Source: Entomortierella parvispora (taxonomy: Eukaryota; Mortierellomycota; Mortierellomycetes; Mortierellales; Mortierellaceae). From it: a DNA stretch of 64,000 nt. Position numbers and translations under genes: made by a program. The stretch lies in the NCBI GenBank assembly GCA_963573315.1, contig OY752150.1, positions 1,488,001-1,552,000 on the forward strand. Reading direction: 5' to 3'. Below, one piece after another: positions 21,087 to 31,715 of this stretch. The notes below the pieces were generated by a model. The model did not search any database. It had not been told where the DNA came from and was given only the letters and a program-made list of their open reading frames with translations. Position 1 is the first letter of the stretch. The number at the start of each line of letters is the position of its first letter.

Positions 21087-22229
21087 ATGAGCGCTCTATT
21101 TCCAATCTCATGGATGCAACTTACCGTCCAGAAAACATCTTGCCAATTGAAAACAAACAAAACCTTTGCATTTGAAACCGTTTGCACATGGAACGGGCAT
21201 CACATCGCTCTCGAACAAGACCCAGCAACTCCTGCAGATATTGCTGGGCAGTCTGTTGCCGGTGCCATTGCGGACCTCAAAGCTGGCGATCAACTGCAGG
21301 CGAAGGGGATGCTGAAAGTCAGTCCGCTTCTCAACGAGCTCAATGCTCCAGCTCTCAACCTTTGTCTTCATGTCTACGAAATCAAAATCAAGGGCCAACA
21401 CTCCGACGAAAAAACCAGTGGTTCCAACGACAAGACTTGCAGCGATGAGTCCGGCGGCGACTCCGAAGAGACCCCCAGCGATAAACCCATCAGCGACGTG
21501 CCCCAGAGCGACAGGCCCCAAAACCACGGGACCAGCAGCCACAAGTCCAGCGGCGGTAGAGGCGACTCCGACCAGACGTCTAGCGGCAGCTCCTGTAGCG
21601 AGAAGCCCGCTGGTGATGGATCGCGCAGTGACCAGTCATCCAGAGAGCACACTGTTGTCAGACGGGCCAAACAGGAACAGGAGGTTGAAACTGGCGATAA
21701 GAGATCTTCAAGTGAGAGTGCGAGTGACTCGGATGGGTCCAGTGAAGGAGAGCTTGGAGAGGAGATCGATAGCCGTCGTTTCAAGCGATTCAAAAAGTCA
21801 TTTGTCAAGGGTTCCGCCGAAGAACTGTCAAGCGACTTTGAGGATGTCTACGAAGATAATGGCAGCGCTGGACGCGATGCTTCGTTCATGGTGTCGGTGA
21901 CGGCCAGCCAGAGAGCCGCAGCCGGAATGGCTGGGTCGGCCTCTCGGTCCTCTTCATGCACTCTCACTCGGCGCAGAGGTCCCACCATTATACAGAATCG
22001 CTTCGCCTTCAATGGCAGAGGGCAGATCACGCATGGCGGTAAGCCCCTGCAAGAGACACACGAGCCCAACCTTGTTTTCACCTTCAGTCAAATGTTCAGC
22101 GATGGCTCTAAGCGTTTGATCTTTGTTTCGACTCTGATGGCAGGGGAAGAGAGTCTCGACACACTCATGGTGGAAGAGAGTGTGCACAACCCTGACGGCT
22201 ATTTGGCTTGGAATAGGCGAATGAACTAG
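21087..22229 (+). CDS. Family B protein, copy 1 (380 aa, unknown function)
   Basis: Not recognised. One intronless frame of 380 aa with three parts. Residues 1-105 form a compact domain with WMQLTVQKTS, CTWNGHHIALEQDP and LKAGDQLQAKGMLKV. Residues 106-290 are a hydrophilic Ser/Asp/Lys-rich linker of SSGG/SDKP-type repeats, with an acidic patch and KRFKKSF that could be a nuclear signal. Residues 300-380 are a second conserved domain: FNGRGQITHGG, LVFTFSQMFSDGSKRLIFVS and the ending DGYLAWNRRMN. Both end domains are strongly conserved with copy 2 (59049-60521) while the linker is not. The N-terminal part has the strand spacing of an OB-like fold, a guess only. No signal peptide or membrane segment. 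Poly(A) signals follow at about 22263. Confidence 0.75.
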   Translation: MSALFPISWMQLTVQKTSCQLKTNKTFAFETVCTWNGHHIALEQDPATPADIAGQSVAGAIADLKAGDQLQAKGMLKVSPLLNELNAPALNLCLHVYEIKIKGQHSDEKTSGSNDKTCSDESGGDSEETPSDKPISDVPQSDRPQNHGTSSHKSSGGRGDSDQTSSGSSCSEKPAGDGSRSDQSSREHTVVRRAKQEQEVETGDKRSSSESASDSDGSSEGELGEEIDSRRFKRFKKSFVKGSAEELSSDFEDVYEDNGSAGRDASFMVSVTASQRAAAGMAGSASRSSSCTLTRRRGPTIIQNRFAFNGRGQITHGGKPLQETHEPNLVFTFSQMFSDGSKRLIFVSTLMAGEESLDTLMVEESVHNPDGYLAWNRRMN

Positions 22230-22765
22230 AAAATGTTCAGTAGATCGCATTTAGGAAAAAGTGAATAAATAAAGCCCAAGCACCAATTGTTACGCCTGTA
22301 CCATTTTTGTCGCGTCGATTTCGTGAAGAATGCCTTCCAACTACAGCAATGAACGAGAAAACAACTTTAAAAGTACGTCGTTCTAGAACTGGGTCAGCGA
22401 AGCGCGTCAACGGCGAGAATAAACCAGGGTGAGATCCAATCATCAGCACCAACGTATGTTATTCATAAAACCAGCACCCATTGTCACCACTGTGATGAGT
22501 AAGCCACATTTCGTACTGTAGTGAGGGGAAGAGCCAGCCCCGGCTTGAGGCATTGTTTATAGATCATTTTTTTCTTTTCTTTTTCACAGATTTATTTAGT
22601 TAATTAGCTAATTTCCTGAAGCTCAGTTCTTCCTCGATGAGAAGAAACGGATATCGTGGGCACTTGGGCACTAATGTTGCGGTACTGCGATGTTCTGATA
22701 TTGTGTTTTCTGAAGCTCAATTCCTCCTAAAGGGGAGAGATGAAGTGTCTGTTTTGAGCCGGCTT
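22230..22765. other. Intergenic after B1
   Basis: B1 and the convergent small gene share this 3' space. Tandem AATAAATAAAG near 22263 on the plus strand. No other gene seen. Confidence 0.6.
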
Positions 22766-23470
22766 TTAGAGCTTTCTCTTGCGGGGGACAGCTTGTGGAC
22801 GACGGAGTGCTGCATTCCTGGATTCAGATGGCCCGACCATCTCGACGTCAGTCGAGTCAACAGTTGCCAGCCCGCCCGCCTGGACATTGGCAGAACTACC
22901 AATGGTTGATCCACCCGTGTGGAAGTTGGTTGGGCCAACAATGGCCGGTCCGCCCATCTGGACGCCGGACGAGACTGGAATCATCTGGAAATCATATTGC
23001 GGTTAGATTTTTGAGCGTTGATTGAACCTCAAAACATCCGCAGAGTCGCGGAGTAGAGATAAAGAGACCTGGCTCATATTCTCGTCAGTAAGGCCTTGAG
23101 TTTGAGCAGAGGCGAAAACCCCAGTCGAACTGAACGAAAGGGGCGGCTGTACAGAAAAACCTCCCGTCTCCATGGGCGAATCAACCACCATGTTCTAAGC
23201 ACGCGATTTAAAAGTAGTATAATAAAGACAAGTAACATGTGTTATTCATCGTCTTTGAAAGAAAAAGATCTGGGTTTATCAGGTTTGATCCCATTCTGTT
23301 GTGGCGCTCACCTCGGTCAGTGCCAACGGCTGCAAAATGGTCACATTTCCTTGAGGGTTGGGGCTGGCAGACTTGGACTTGGGCGAGGCCGAATTCTTGG
23401 TCGGGAGGCGGTACTTGATGTTCGCTCGCGATACCGCAGATTTGCTCTGAGGAGGAAGGAAGCCCTTCAT
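22766..23470 (-). CDS. Small basic hypothetical protein (167 aa)
   Basis: Unrecognised. Three exons fit: 23470-23312, 23194-23069 and 22984-22766. The first intron has GTGAGC and CTTAG ends; the second ends in a classic TCTAAC branch site and TTTCCAG acceptor but has a poor donor (CAG|GTCTCT), so the exon 2 edge is uncertain and an alternative reading stops inside the intron. The protein starts with a basic segment (SRANIKYRLPTKNSASPKSK), has a Gln/Ser/Thr middle, and contains a short repeat of the form VQMGGPAIVGP / VQAGGLATVDS. It ends in PRKRKL, a likely nuclear signal. An in-frame TAA just upstream fixes the first ATG. A (GTTC)n microsatellite lies directly before the start, in the leader. 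Confidence 0.45.
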
Positions 23471-23505
23471 GTTCGTTCGTTCGTTCGTTCGTTTGTTCGT
23501 TCGTT
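23471..23505. repeat. (GTTC)n microsatellite
   Basis: About nine 4-bp units with one variant (GTTT), in the presumed 5' leader of the minus-strand small gene; it reads (GAAC)n on the transcript. Confidence 0.95.
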
Positions 23506-24981
23506 AGGTAAAACGTGGAAAGGGGGGTGCTGCGACTTGGTGCGTCTTGTGGCCGCGGTTGAACACTCAAACTCGATTCTATTCGGAATAGTGGGGGATG
23601 GTCCTCTTCGTCTTGGGTTACTCAAAAGCACCAGAACGATTCAGGCGGGAGCAGTGCTATTCTTGCGAATGGTGCCCTGTACGGATTTCCACCACAAGAT
23701 TCGGAGACAGTCATTGTAACTGAAAGTACGCGTCAAAAAGAGCATTTGCTATTAGGATCTGCAATGTACGAGCTGTAAGTCCTGGCGCCGTATATCCCTT
23801 TCACTTACGATGTTAGCGGGTCGTATGAGGTCCTCGGTGCTATAGTTGAGCGATTGGTGCATACGTGTGTGGAGGGGGTGGGCCAGGAGTTGTGTGATGA
23901 TATTAAGGGAGGGAGATGGTGATAGAAAGTGGGGTTCGATGCAGAAAAAAAAGGGGGAGAACGGTGTTGCTTAAATACTTGAACAGGATGCGCAGTCGCC
24001 GTGGGAAGTCATCAAACGACAATTCTAGTTCTGCACGCCTTCACCCCGGATATATCGCCCCCCTTCCTTTCCTAAAGCCTGTCCCTACTAAATCTCAAGG
24101 TGCAATCTGCAATTTTTTATTGTGTTGATCTTGTTTGTCTTTGTTCCTGTGCTTCTTGCTGCAGAGTGCACGAACCTCTGTCAAAGATGTTGTAAACAAA
24201 ACATTGTTTGCCTCCATTTCTGCACTGCCTACGACCCACAACATTCTCCATTGTTTTTTTCTGTTGCAATCCTTAGTATGTGATACATAGGACAGAGCCG
24301 GCTGACCCCATCCATTCAAAGGGGCATGCATTGACTTTGCCTTCTTCTTCCCGACCTATTTTTCCGTCCGTCATCTTGCTGCGATTGAAATCCCACACTA
24401 TACGGGAGTCTCGTTGGACACTTTTTTGCGTTGAGTAAAAATCATTCTGCATTCTAACCTTTGGGTCTCACAGAAAGAAAACTCTTCTCTGCGCTTGAGG
24501 CTCCAGACAGTAAACTCAACTGGGAAACCGCGCTCCTCCTCACAGACCATGCACGTCGCCACACAATTGATTCGGCGTAACAATTATATACTGCAATATC
24601 GGTATCGTAAGCAAGTCGGCCGTAAGAACGGCCAGGCGTTTAGTATATGTTATTAAAGTAAAGAGGGCACGCTATTTTTCCTCACGCTATCTGCTGTCAC
24701 GACGCGTTGACCCACCAAGAAAACATAAGAAAAAAGCAGGGTATTATAAAATTTTGTTCAGTAGGGTTTATTTCCGTCTACATGGGATGCGATGGTAAGA
24801 GAAGTCAATACAATGTGAACTAAAGAGTTGAAGGACGGGGATGAAGTAGAAGAGGGAGAGGAGGGAGCTCGTGTGTTCGGGTAGAGGATGAAAGTGAATT
24901 GAAATGAGTGAGGAGGGGAATTATTCGAAGGAGGGAGGGGGGGGGGGGGGGGGAAGGTTCATTAGCACAAAAAGAAACGCC
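23506..24981. other. Gene-poor interval
   Basis: No supported gene. Contains the promoter of the small minus-strand gene and the 3' flank of the membrane protein at 24982. A run of 17 G lies at 24937-24953. Small minus-strand frames at 24095-24583 have no domain. Confidence 0.55.
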
Positions 24982-26880
24982 TCAAAACTCACGGATGGAT
25001 CTGGGTTTGGTTGCAATTGGCAAAGGAGGAGGAGTAATAACCACCGCGCGATCATGCTCTTGATCCACCTTGTCCGGCGAAATTACATTGGTTTCGATCA
25101 TCACATACTCTTGCCGTTCTCCATTTGTTGCAGCAGCCTCGCATGAGATATCCTCGCCCATCGAGTCTAAGATTGGCTCCTTTTCCTGATTATGGTCAAT
25201 CTCTTCCTTTGCAAAGGACTCTAAAGGCTGGGCATCCTGCAAAAGCATCACTGGCTCTTGACTACTAGTGCTCATCAGGGTATTCCCTGCTTTCGGATGT
25301 TGCTGCTGACGAGAATGAGAACGAGGTGTGGGCGACTGCCTTGTGGAAGTGGGAGCTACATCCTCGTCGACCACAGTAGAAGAGCCATTCGACATGGTCG
25401 CCGAAGAGTAGGTTGGTTGACGACGCGGTCCATAATGACCTTCCGACCCTTGGTCCTGCATCTCGTTCAGATATGGATGATGTTGCTGCGGATGAAAACC
25501 TTGCAAAGGCGAGGGTCCATAGGTGTGGTGCGGTGGATAATATGGGTGCTGCTGCTGGAAATGATGCGGAGGAGGAGGGGGAGGATATGGTCCATGAACG
25601 CCTGAAGGAGTCATGGGGCGATTCATCATGGGAGGCCTTGGGCGCGGCGCGTAAGGATGTTGCTGGCTCGGGTACGCTTGCGAGTAGGGTCGTTGGGGTC
25701 CATATCCTGCAGCAGGGCCGGGTTGGTAATAGTCTCCATTTTGTGAGTGGTAAGGATGGGTGTCCGAGATAGTACCAGCACGAGACGATGCACGGTAGGC
25801 CGAGGCAGCCGCCCCAAGAGGTCTTGATTCGAATGGGTGAGGACCCAACGGCGATGCTGGCGCTGTAACGGATGTCGGAGAAACAGATGAAGCAGCAATA
25901 GCTGGATCAACAGAGCCGTCATTTCCTTGGGCCATAATGCGATCCTGTTGTTCCTGATCCAGCTGTCGCTCTTTTTCCAAAGCAGCCGGATCCAGTTCGG
26001 CGCCTTCGACCATACTACCGCCATTCCTGAAGTTGTTGGGATTCTCTTCTCCTCCACGACGACCGTTCGCGACAAATGTGCCATTATGCAATTGTGAATA
26101 AGAAGACTCCCCTGCTGGAACGCCAGGGCCTGAAGGGTAATACTCGCCATGAGCGTAGCCGTTACCACCAGTGCTGCTTACACGTCGGGTCACCATCGCT
26201 GCAGTACTGTTGCCATAGTATTTCTCATCCCAGACACCACTTCCGACATTGACACGGCCTCTAACACCCATGGGCAAAGGCGGAGGTGGGACAATGCCAT
26301 AGCCGCTATTACGACTGCTGCTGCTTCCTCCACGACTATGAGCAGAGTACGCACTACGAGGTCTTGGCCCAGGCTCTCGTCGAAAAGATGGCATCGGTGG
26401 CGCGACCCCCAGTCCACTCCCGCTTCCACCAGCTCCGCTGACGACGCGTCCACTCCCAAAGTCTGGGTCTGGGTATCCATTATAGTTTCTAGCGTTTCGT
26501 CCCGACATCATCATCCTCTTCCGACGTTGTTTTAATAACAAGAATCCACCAACGACTGAGCCCACCAGGATCACGACCACACCAGCCACCATTCCTCCAA
26601 TGGCAGCTCCACCCATTCCACCGCCGCCGCCTCCACTTTCATTTGCGATATTATTATTGCCAATGGTTGTAACTGTTGAGGAGGGGCGGAGGTCTGCTGA
26701 AGTGTTTGGCAGAGCGACCAAAGACGTGGACGTATGTTGCACGGGGGGTGCAATCGTTGTAGTTTTTGATGCGGGTGGAGGAGCCGTTGAAGTTGGAGGC
26801 TTTGTGGGGGCAACGGTGCTAGTTCTGGGGGGTGGTGGCGCGCTTGTGGGTAAGCGCGATGTCGCTGGAGGTTTTGCCAT
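24982..26880 (-). CDS. Ser/Pro-rich single-pass membrane protein, Mid2-like layout
   Basis: One 632-aa frame. Residues 1-85 are a Ser/Thr/Pro mucin-like stretch (TSTVAPTKPPTSTAPPP), then a Gly run. One transmembrane helix follows at about 93-115 (IGGMVAGVVVILVGSVVGGF), closed by the stop-transfer cluster KQRRKRMMM. The remaining 510 residues are a low-complexity cytoplasmic tail with PPPPLP motifs, Gln/Pro/Tyr/His runs and an acidic end. This outside-stalk, one-helix, long-tail layout is that of fungal wall-stress sensors and related Mid2-like proteins, but there is no sequence motif to prove it. No cleavable signal peptide precedes the stalk; an in-frame TAG lies 21 nt upstream, next to a possible acceptor, so a missing first exon cannot be excluded. 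Confidence 0.75.
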   Translation of the reverse strand: MAKPPATSRLPTSAPPPPRTSTVAPTKPPTSTAPPPASKTTTIAPPVQHTSTSLVALPNTSADLRPSSTVTTIGNNNIANESGGGGGGMGGAAIGGMVAGVVVILVGSVVGGFLLLKQRRKRMMMSGRNARNYNGYPDPDFGSGRVVSGAGGSGSGLGVAPPMPSFRREPGPRPRSAYSAHSRGGSSSSRNSGYGIVPPPPLPMGVRGRVNVGSGVWDEKYYGNSTAAMVTRRVSSTGGNGYAHGEYYPSGPGVPAGESSYSQLHNGTFVANGRRGGEENPNNFRNGGSMVEGAELDPAALEKERQLDQEQQDRIMAQGNDGSVDPAIAASSVSPTSVTAPASPLGPHPFESRPLGAAASAYRASSRAGTISDTHPYHSQNGDYYQPGPAAGYGPQRPYSQAYPSQQHPYAPRPRPPMMNRPMTPSGVHGPYPPPPPPHHFQQQHPYYPPHHTYGPSPLQGFHPQQHHPYLNEMQDQGSEGHYGPRRQPTYSSATMSNGSSTVVDEDVAPTSTRQSPTPRSHSRQQQHPKAGNTLMSTSSQEPVMLLQDAQPLESFAKEEIDHNQEKEPILDSMGEDISCEAAATNGERQEYVMIETNVISPDKVDQEHDRAVVITPPPLPIATKPRSIREF

Positions 26881-28508
26881 GGTAGTCTGTGTTGCCTTCT
26901 ATCCAGACTGGGCAATCTTGGCGCGGGTTGAAGACGAGGGTGCGATCAAGAAAGAGGAAGGGTATCTGTTTTGAGGGTCGTCTGCACAGACCGGTGCAAG
27001 GCAACAACGAGTGGAGATAAGAATGTGAGGGCACGCCTTGAGCAGTAAAAACTTTTTTTGTCCTATTGGGTTCCTATCTCGCGCTCTCTCCAGAAAGCTG
27101 TACCTTGAGGAATGAGGTTCTAGCAGCCTCCTTTTTTATCAAATGAAGAAAAAAAGCCGTTACGAGCGATGCAAGGGCGTGGCGTGGTGTGATGGGAATA
27201 AGAGGAAGGGGAAGAGGAGGGGAAGTATGTGGCGGTGATGCATATAGAAGGAAGGGAGGGAAGGAAGGGGATGCCTCGAGTCGAGCTGTTCCTCAGAGTA
27301 GACGGCGGCCTTCACTTTTCGTTTCGGTCTATTGCTTTGTTCCCGAGGAATGGGTCCACGCAGTCCAGGAATGAGGTGCGAATGAGGAGAGAAAGGGGTA
27401 GAGGAATGGAGCTGAATGAGAGCACAAAGAGAGTAGAAAACAAAAAAGAGGAAGAAGAGGGGCAGAAAAGCAGAAGAGGCTGCACAGAGAAGGCCCAGCC
27501 CGTCCGATGTCCTCCACAGGAGCAAAACCAAAACCACGGGTGAAGGCGAATGAGACAAGACGAGAGGGGCGAAGAGGGCGCGGTAGTCTAGCAACGAACC
27601 AGAGAAAGAGAGATGGCCAAAGGACATGAAAGGAGGACAAAGAACGAAGAGCAACGCTGACCGCTGGTTTGCAATTGAGAGCAAACAACAACAAGAACGA
27701 GCAGGGAGAGTCGAAAACAAAGACAGGCGGCGGTCCCGACGACTGGGGGGATGTGGCAGTGAACAGGACGATGGGTGGTGGCACGTTGTGCGGCGGTGGC
27801 TTCGGAGCGATCAAGAGCGCCACGGCGCGGTTTTTCCTGCTCCACGCTTCGACGATTGCTGTGCCTTGAGTTCCCGACTCCTTTGCTCTTGGTGGCCGAC
27901 GGATGTCTCAACTGCAGGTATTTCAGGGTTCTCTGCTGAGAATGCCCATGGGCGAGACAGAGGTCATTGGGACAAGATTTCTTTTTTTATGCAGCGAGCA
28001 GAAAAGCGTGTTATTTTCCGATCGTGTATTTGCCGTCATTTGCACCTTTGCACCTTTGCACCTTTGCACCTTTGCACCTTTGCACCCATCCTCTGTCATC
28101 ATCACCCTGAATCCACTGCTCAAAGTTCTCTCTTCTCGTTTGTTATGTAAACTTGCCAGTAAACTCCCACGTACTGTTCTCTACTTTGTTGGCTGTCTCC
28201 GACTCATACTCCCTCCTCGCTCTTGTCTCGAGGCGAATCTTGGACATCTCAGGGCCTCAATAAATGGGGACAGGAACCACAAAACACGACAGCCGCCGCC
28301 CTCCAAAGCAAGGTAGACCGAACCCTTCTGTCAACTGGCTCTCATTTCAGGAACATTCGGCCCGCTCGCATTACCTTTGTGCGACCATGGCTTCTGCGAC
28401 TACGAAGAAAAACAATAGATTGTTCGCACTCTGGCTTCCTCTGATGGGTTACTGGATTCTTGGGGCCAGCCCAGGTTCATCCATGATGTTTTATTGTCTT
28501 TGCAGGTG
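26881..28508. other. Intergenic, repeat-rich
   Basis: No supported gene. Purine-rich plus strand from 27190 to 27480. An 8-bp tandem array, (TTTGCACC) about six times, lies at 28039-28086. Confidence 0.6.
28039..28086. repeat. (TTTGCACC)n tandem repeat
   Basis: About six perfect 8-bp units with no spacer variation. Translated either way it gives short Cys/Lys or His/Leu/Cys patterns; no coding evidence. Confidence 0.95.
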
Positions 28509-29237
28509 TTAGCGCTCGAAAATTCGGCTTTCAGCACGCGTGCTAAGAATTCCACAGCCTATGCAGTATAGACGTCCACTAAAGTTGAGCGTGCGACAGT
28601 TGGGGCAAACATAGTCTCTTGGTTTTGGCCGTCGGAGATCATCCTCGTCCGCCTGAGAAGCTTTGTTTTCTGTCTCAAACTGATTGGTTTCCTGAAGGGG
28701 ACCAGTTGAGGATGTCGCCAAAGCGGACGAAGAGCGCGGGTGAGAGCTCGCTGCATCGACTGACAGTGGGCCTGGGATCCTTGTCTCGTATCCGCACTCG
28801 AAACAAGCTGGATGAGCTCCAGCAGGGTAACTGCGCCTGGTTGGTTGCCAGGAACTCGCTCCAGGTCCTTGATCTGATCCAAAGTCTGACAGATTCGGCT
28901 GTGCGTTGAAGCTCTGGTCGTATTCGGGTGGTCGGTGGTTGTGGCTACCGCACTGGGGGCACATGAAGTCGCCTGGTTGGAATCCCGGCCTGTATCTCTT
29001 CTTGCTCACAGCGATGCGGGGAGTGCGACGATGAACCTGAAGGAAATTTAGACGACGGCCGAAAGTAAACTGTGTGTCTTTGACAGCTGGCTGTGTTGAC
29101 CCTGCTGAAGGTAACTCCTTTGTCGGTTTAGGGGCATGTCGACTGTGCAGCCAAGAGAATGAGGCAAAGGTCCTGGTGATTGCACGCGATGGATGCAGAT
29201 CCTGAAGACATGGGCGAGACAGAGCAGAGCGGGACAT
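28509..29237 (-). CDS. RanBP2-type zinc-finger protein, possibly mitochondrial
   Basis: A single open frame. I use the ATG at 29237 (242 aa); in-frame ATGs at 29291 and 29348 would lengthen it by 18 or 37 residues. The N-terminus (MSRSALSRPCLQDLHPSRAI) is rich in Arg and Ser with almost no acids, like a mitochondrial presequence. The C-terminus has a clean RanBP2-type finger, YVCPNCRTLNFSGRLYCIGC. An earlier CPQC (GDFMCPQCGSHNH) and a CFEC pair further on (HPACFECGYE) look like a second finger whose halves are separated by about 40 residues. Such fingers bind RNA or ubiquitin. The start lies 225 nt from the start of the divergent Sel1 gene, so the two probably share a promoter. Confidence 0.75.
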   Translation of the reverse strand: MSRSALSRPCLQDLHPSRAITRTFASFSWLHSRHAPKPTKELPSAGSTQPAVKDTQFTFGRRLNFLQVHRRTPRIAVSKKRYRPGFQPGDFMCPQCGSHNHRPPEYDQSFNAQPNLSDFGSDQGPGASSWQPTRRSYPAGAHPACFECGYETRIPGPLSVDAASSHPRSSSALATSSTGPLQETNQFETENKASQADEDDLRRPKPRDYVCPNCRTLNFSGRLYCIGCGILSTRAESRIFER

Positions 29238-29461
29238 TGTCCATTGCGTGATGATCTCTCGGGCAGAGCGGCTGCATCCTCGGGCGGCCATGCGGAATCC
29301 TGTGGGTGGGGGTTGGGTGCTTGCGATCCAGCCAGAGAACAGGACCAAAAAGAAAAAAAAAACCAGACAGCAGTCACGTCACGGCGCCGACGCTGTTACA
29401 CCCTTCCTCCGGGCTCGCCCATGCTACTCTCCCATGCTCCACATTCCTCCTGCCACCAGCA
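29238..29461. promoter_or_regulatory. Bidirectional promoter between zinc-finger and Sel1 genes
   Basis: Divergent start codons 225 nt apart with no other feature between them. A shared promoter is inferred from spacing only. Both proteins have presequence-like N-termini. Confidence 0.45.
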
Positions 29462-31715
29462 ATGATCAGGTCAACAACAGCCAAGCATGCCTCCATCACT
29501 GCCGTGTGGGGCCCTACCACGGCTGACTGCGTCTCCCTAGGAGTTCGCGCTCGATGCCACCAAGGAACGGGAACTCAGGTTCTTCTCCGCGCCACCAACA
29601 AGGCAATCGAATCCCGGAGTGCAGCTCAATCCTCGCGCGGATATGCTCAGGGCGCTCCTAGATCAACCATCCACAAGGATACCTCTGGATCATGCGACAT
29701 GGTGTACCAGCAGCACTATCGTTCACAACGGCAACGAAAACTGCCACAGCAGCAACGTACATTTTCCACCTCCACCTTGTCCCCATCCAAAAATCAAGGC
29801 AAGCTTCACAAAAAGCCCCAAAAGCCTCAGGTCAAGATCGACCAGCAAATCAAAGGAGCAGCAGACGAGGGGTTATCTTCAAGGCCCCCGGACCCAACCT
29901 CTGGCACCCGGGTCGCTGCAATGATGAGTGGAAATTCAATCGAGGAGGATGTCGTTTACAGAAAGGACCCGTCCGGCAAGATTGTGCCTGTTGCCTTGAA
30001 GGAAAGCAAGGTTGAATCGCCTGTCAGCGGACTGTTCTCTCAGTTTGAGGATTTCACAACCAAGCCGTCCTCTGCGCCAGAGTAAGCAAGATTGGCCTCA
30101 AAGTTAGGATGGCGACAGGAATGCCAAATGCAGTCTGTCTGATAAATATGAACGTTCTGTTAGGGATCTTGCTCCACGCTCAACTACTGTGCAAGAGTTT
30201 GATGTCGGCAGCCTCTCACTTACAGGTGACCTCCCCGTTCATACATGCGTTCTTTTCATTGTCTGTCTGTTCCGTAATGTCGCTCATTACTCTGTCATGA
30301 TGTATAGATGTGCTTCCGCCAGACGAGTTTATTGAGCATTTAATCAAGCAAAAGAAGATGGACATTACCGTTGCCAAGATCAAGGAGCTGACACAGTCAT
30401 TACTTGAAGTTTTGCCTTTGCTCGAGCAAGATCCTGCACGTCTCCAGGTGGAAAGAGAATTCCAAAAGGGTAAGAGTCCTGAAGTTTCTTGCGGCAGTAT
30501 ACCTATTGGCTAGTTTGGTCCCATCTTGCTAACATCACTCCTTTGAAAATAGTACTTAAAAAGAAAAACGTCGCCATCTACGATCTTGCCACGACATCGC
30601 TCCAGTATACTCGAGGTAGGCATTCACACCAAAAGAAGGGCCATATGCAAATGTTGTGGCTAAAGATGTTACTTATTACTCATATAGACGGGGCACCTCT
30701 GGCATTCATGTTGTTCAAAATGGCGATGGATCAAGGAGACATCTATTCGCGTTACAGTTACGCAGTAATGCTCTACCGCGGAGCGAAGGGCGTGCCTGCA
30801 GACAAGTACCAAGGTCGCCAATTTTTGTCCTCACTCGCGGAACCCGGCGGGAGTGGTGGTCGACTCCGTGGCTTGAAAGGATTACCCTGGGCACAGTCAA
30901 CACTGGCGAGCATCTATGCCCGAGAGGACCAGGATTATATGAAGGCTAAGGATCTCTATGAACAAGCCGCACTCCAGGGAGTAGTTGAGGCCAAGGTTGC
31001 TTTGGCAAGGATGTACGTTAATGGAGAGCTAAAGCAGGACCTGAAGGAGGCCAAGAAGTACTTGCGTAGCGCTGCTCAAACGGACGATAATCCGGAAGCT
31101 CACTTTCTGATGGGCTCTATTGAGATGAAGGAAGCGAGGGAAATGGTGGCTGCTGCTGAGTCGTCTTCAGATGTGGACTCAAAGGAAAGCGCTGTTGATC
31201 ACAAAACTAGCAAACAGCTGATGAGCTCAGGATTCCAGCATTACCTTAAGGCTGCCTCCAAGGGTATGGTTGAGGCACAGTATAATGTCGGCCAGGCTTA
31301 TTTTACCGGAATGGGAGGAGTTGTGCCCAAGAATGAGGCTTTAGCAGTCGAGTACTGGAAGATGGCTGGTCAACAAGGCTTTGGCTTGGCCCAACTGAGC
31401 TTGGGTGCTTATTATTTCCAAGACGAAAAGCCTAGGACACAAGAAGCCAACCCTGGCCCTTCTTCTTCCAGAGATGCGGATCAGACCGATCTTAAAGAGG
31501 CAGAGTCTGGCTCCAAAGACAAGACAGTTGTGCATCACGTATGGGACCCCTCCAAGAAAGATTTGATGCAGGCGCAAAAGTGGTTTACATTGGCCAGTAG
31601 ACGACCTGGGGCGTTAGGTATGGAAGGTATGAGACTAAAGGCTCAGGTCGACGACGCTATCCGAACAGGCGGAGGTGCGTCGAAGAGGAATGGACGAATG
31701 TGCAATATTATGTGA
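29462..31715 (+). CDS. Sel1-like repeat protein with CaaX-like end
   Basis: Five exons, 29462-30081, 30164-30225, 30308-30469, 30553-30615 and 30688-31715, join in one frame to 644 aa. The first 60 residues are basic and Ser/Thr-rich (presequence-like). The middle is disordered. From about residue 310 there are Sel1/TPR-like repeats: WAQSTLASIYAREDQDYMKA, AKVALARMYVNGELKQDLKE, AQYNVGQAYFTGMGGV and AQLSLGAYYFQ. Sel1 repeats are protein-docking surfaces; yeast mitochondrial Mss2 and the chitin-synthase activator Chs4 are examples. The last four residues are CNIM, which fits a loose CaaX farnesylation box as in Chs4-type proteins, and conflicts with mitochondrial import. Which of the two signals is used is open. 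Confidence 0.85.

Noticed and set aside
27160-27823. 164-186-codon minus-strand frames
   Set aside because: Pyrimidine-tract translations (Ser/Leu/Phe/Pro) in two frames with no domain.
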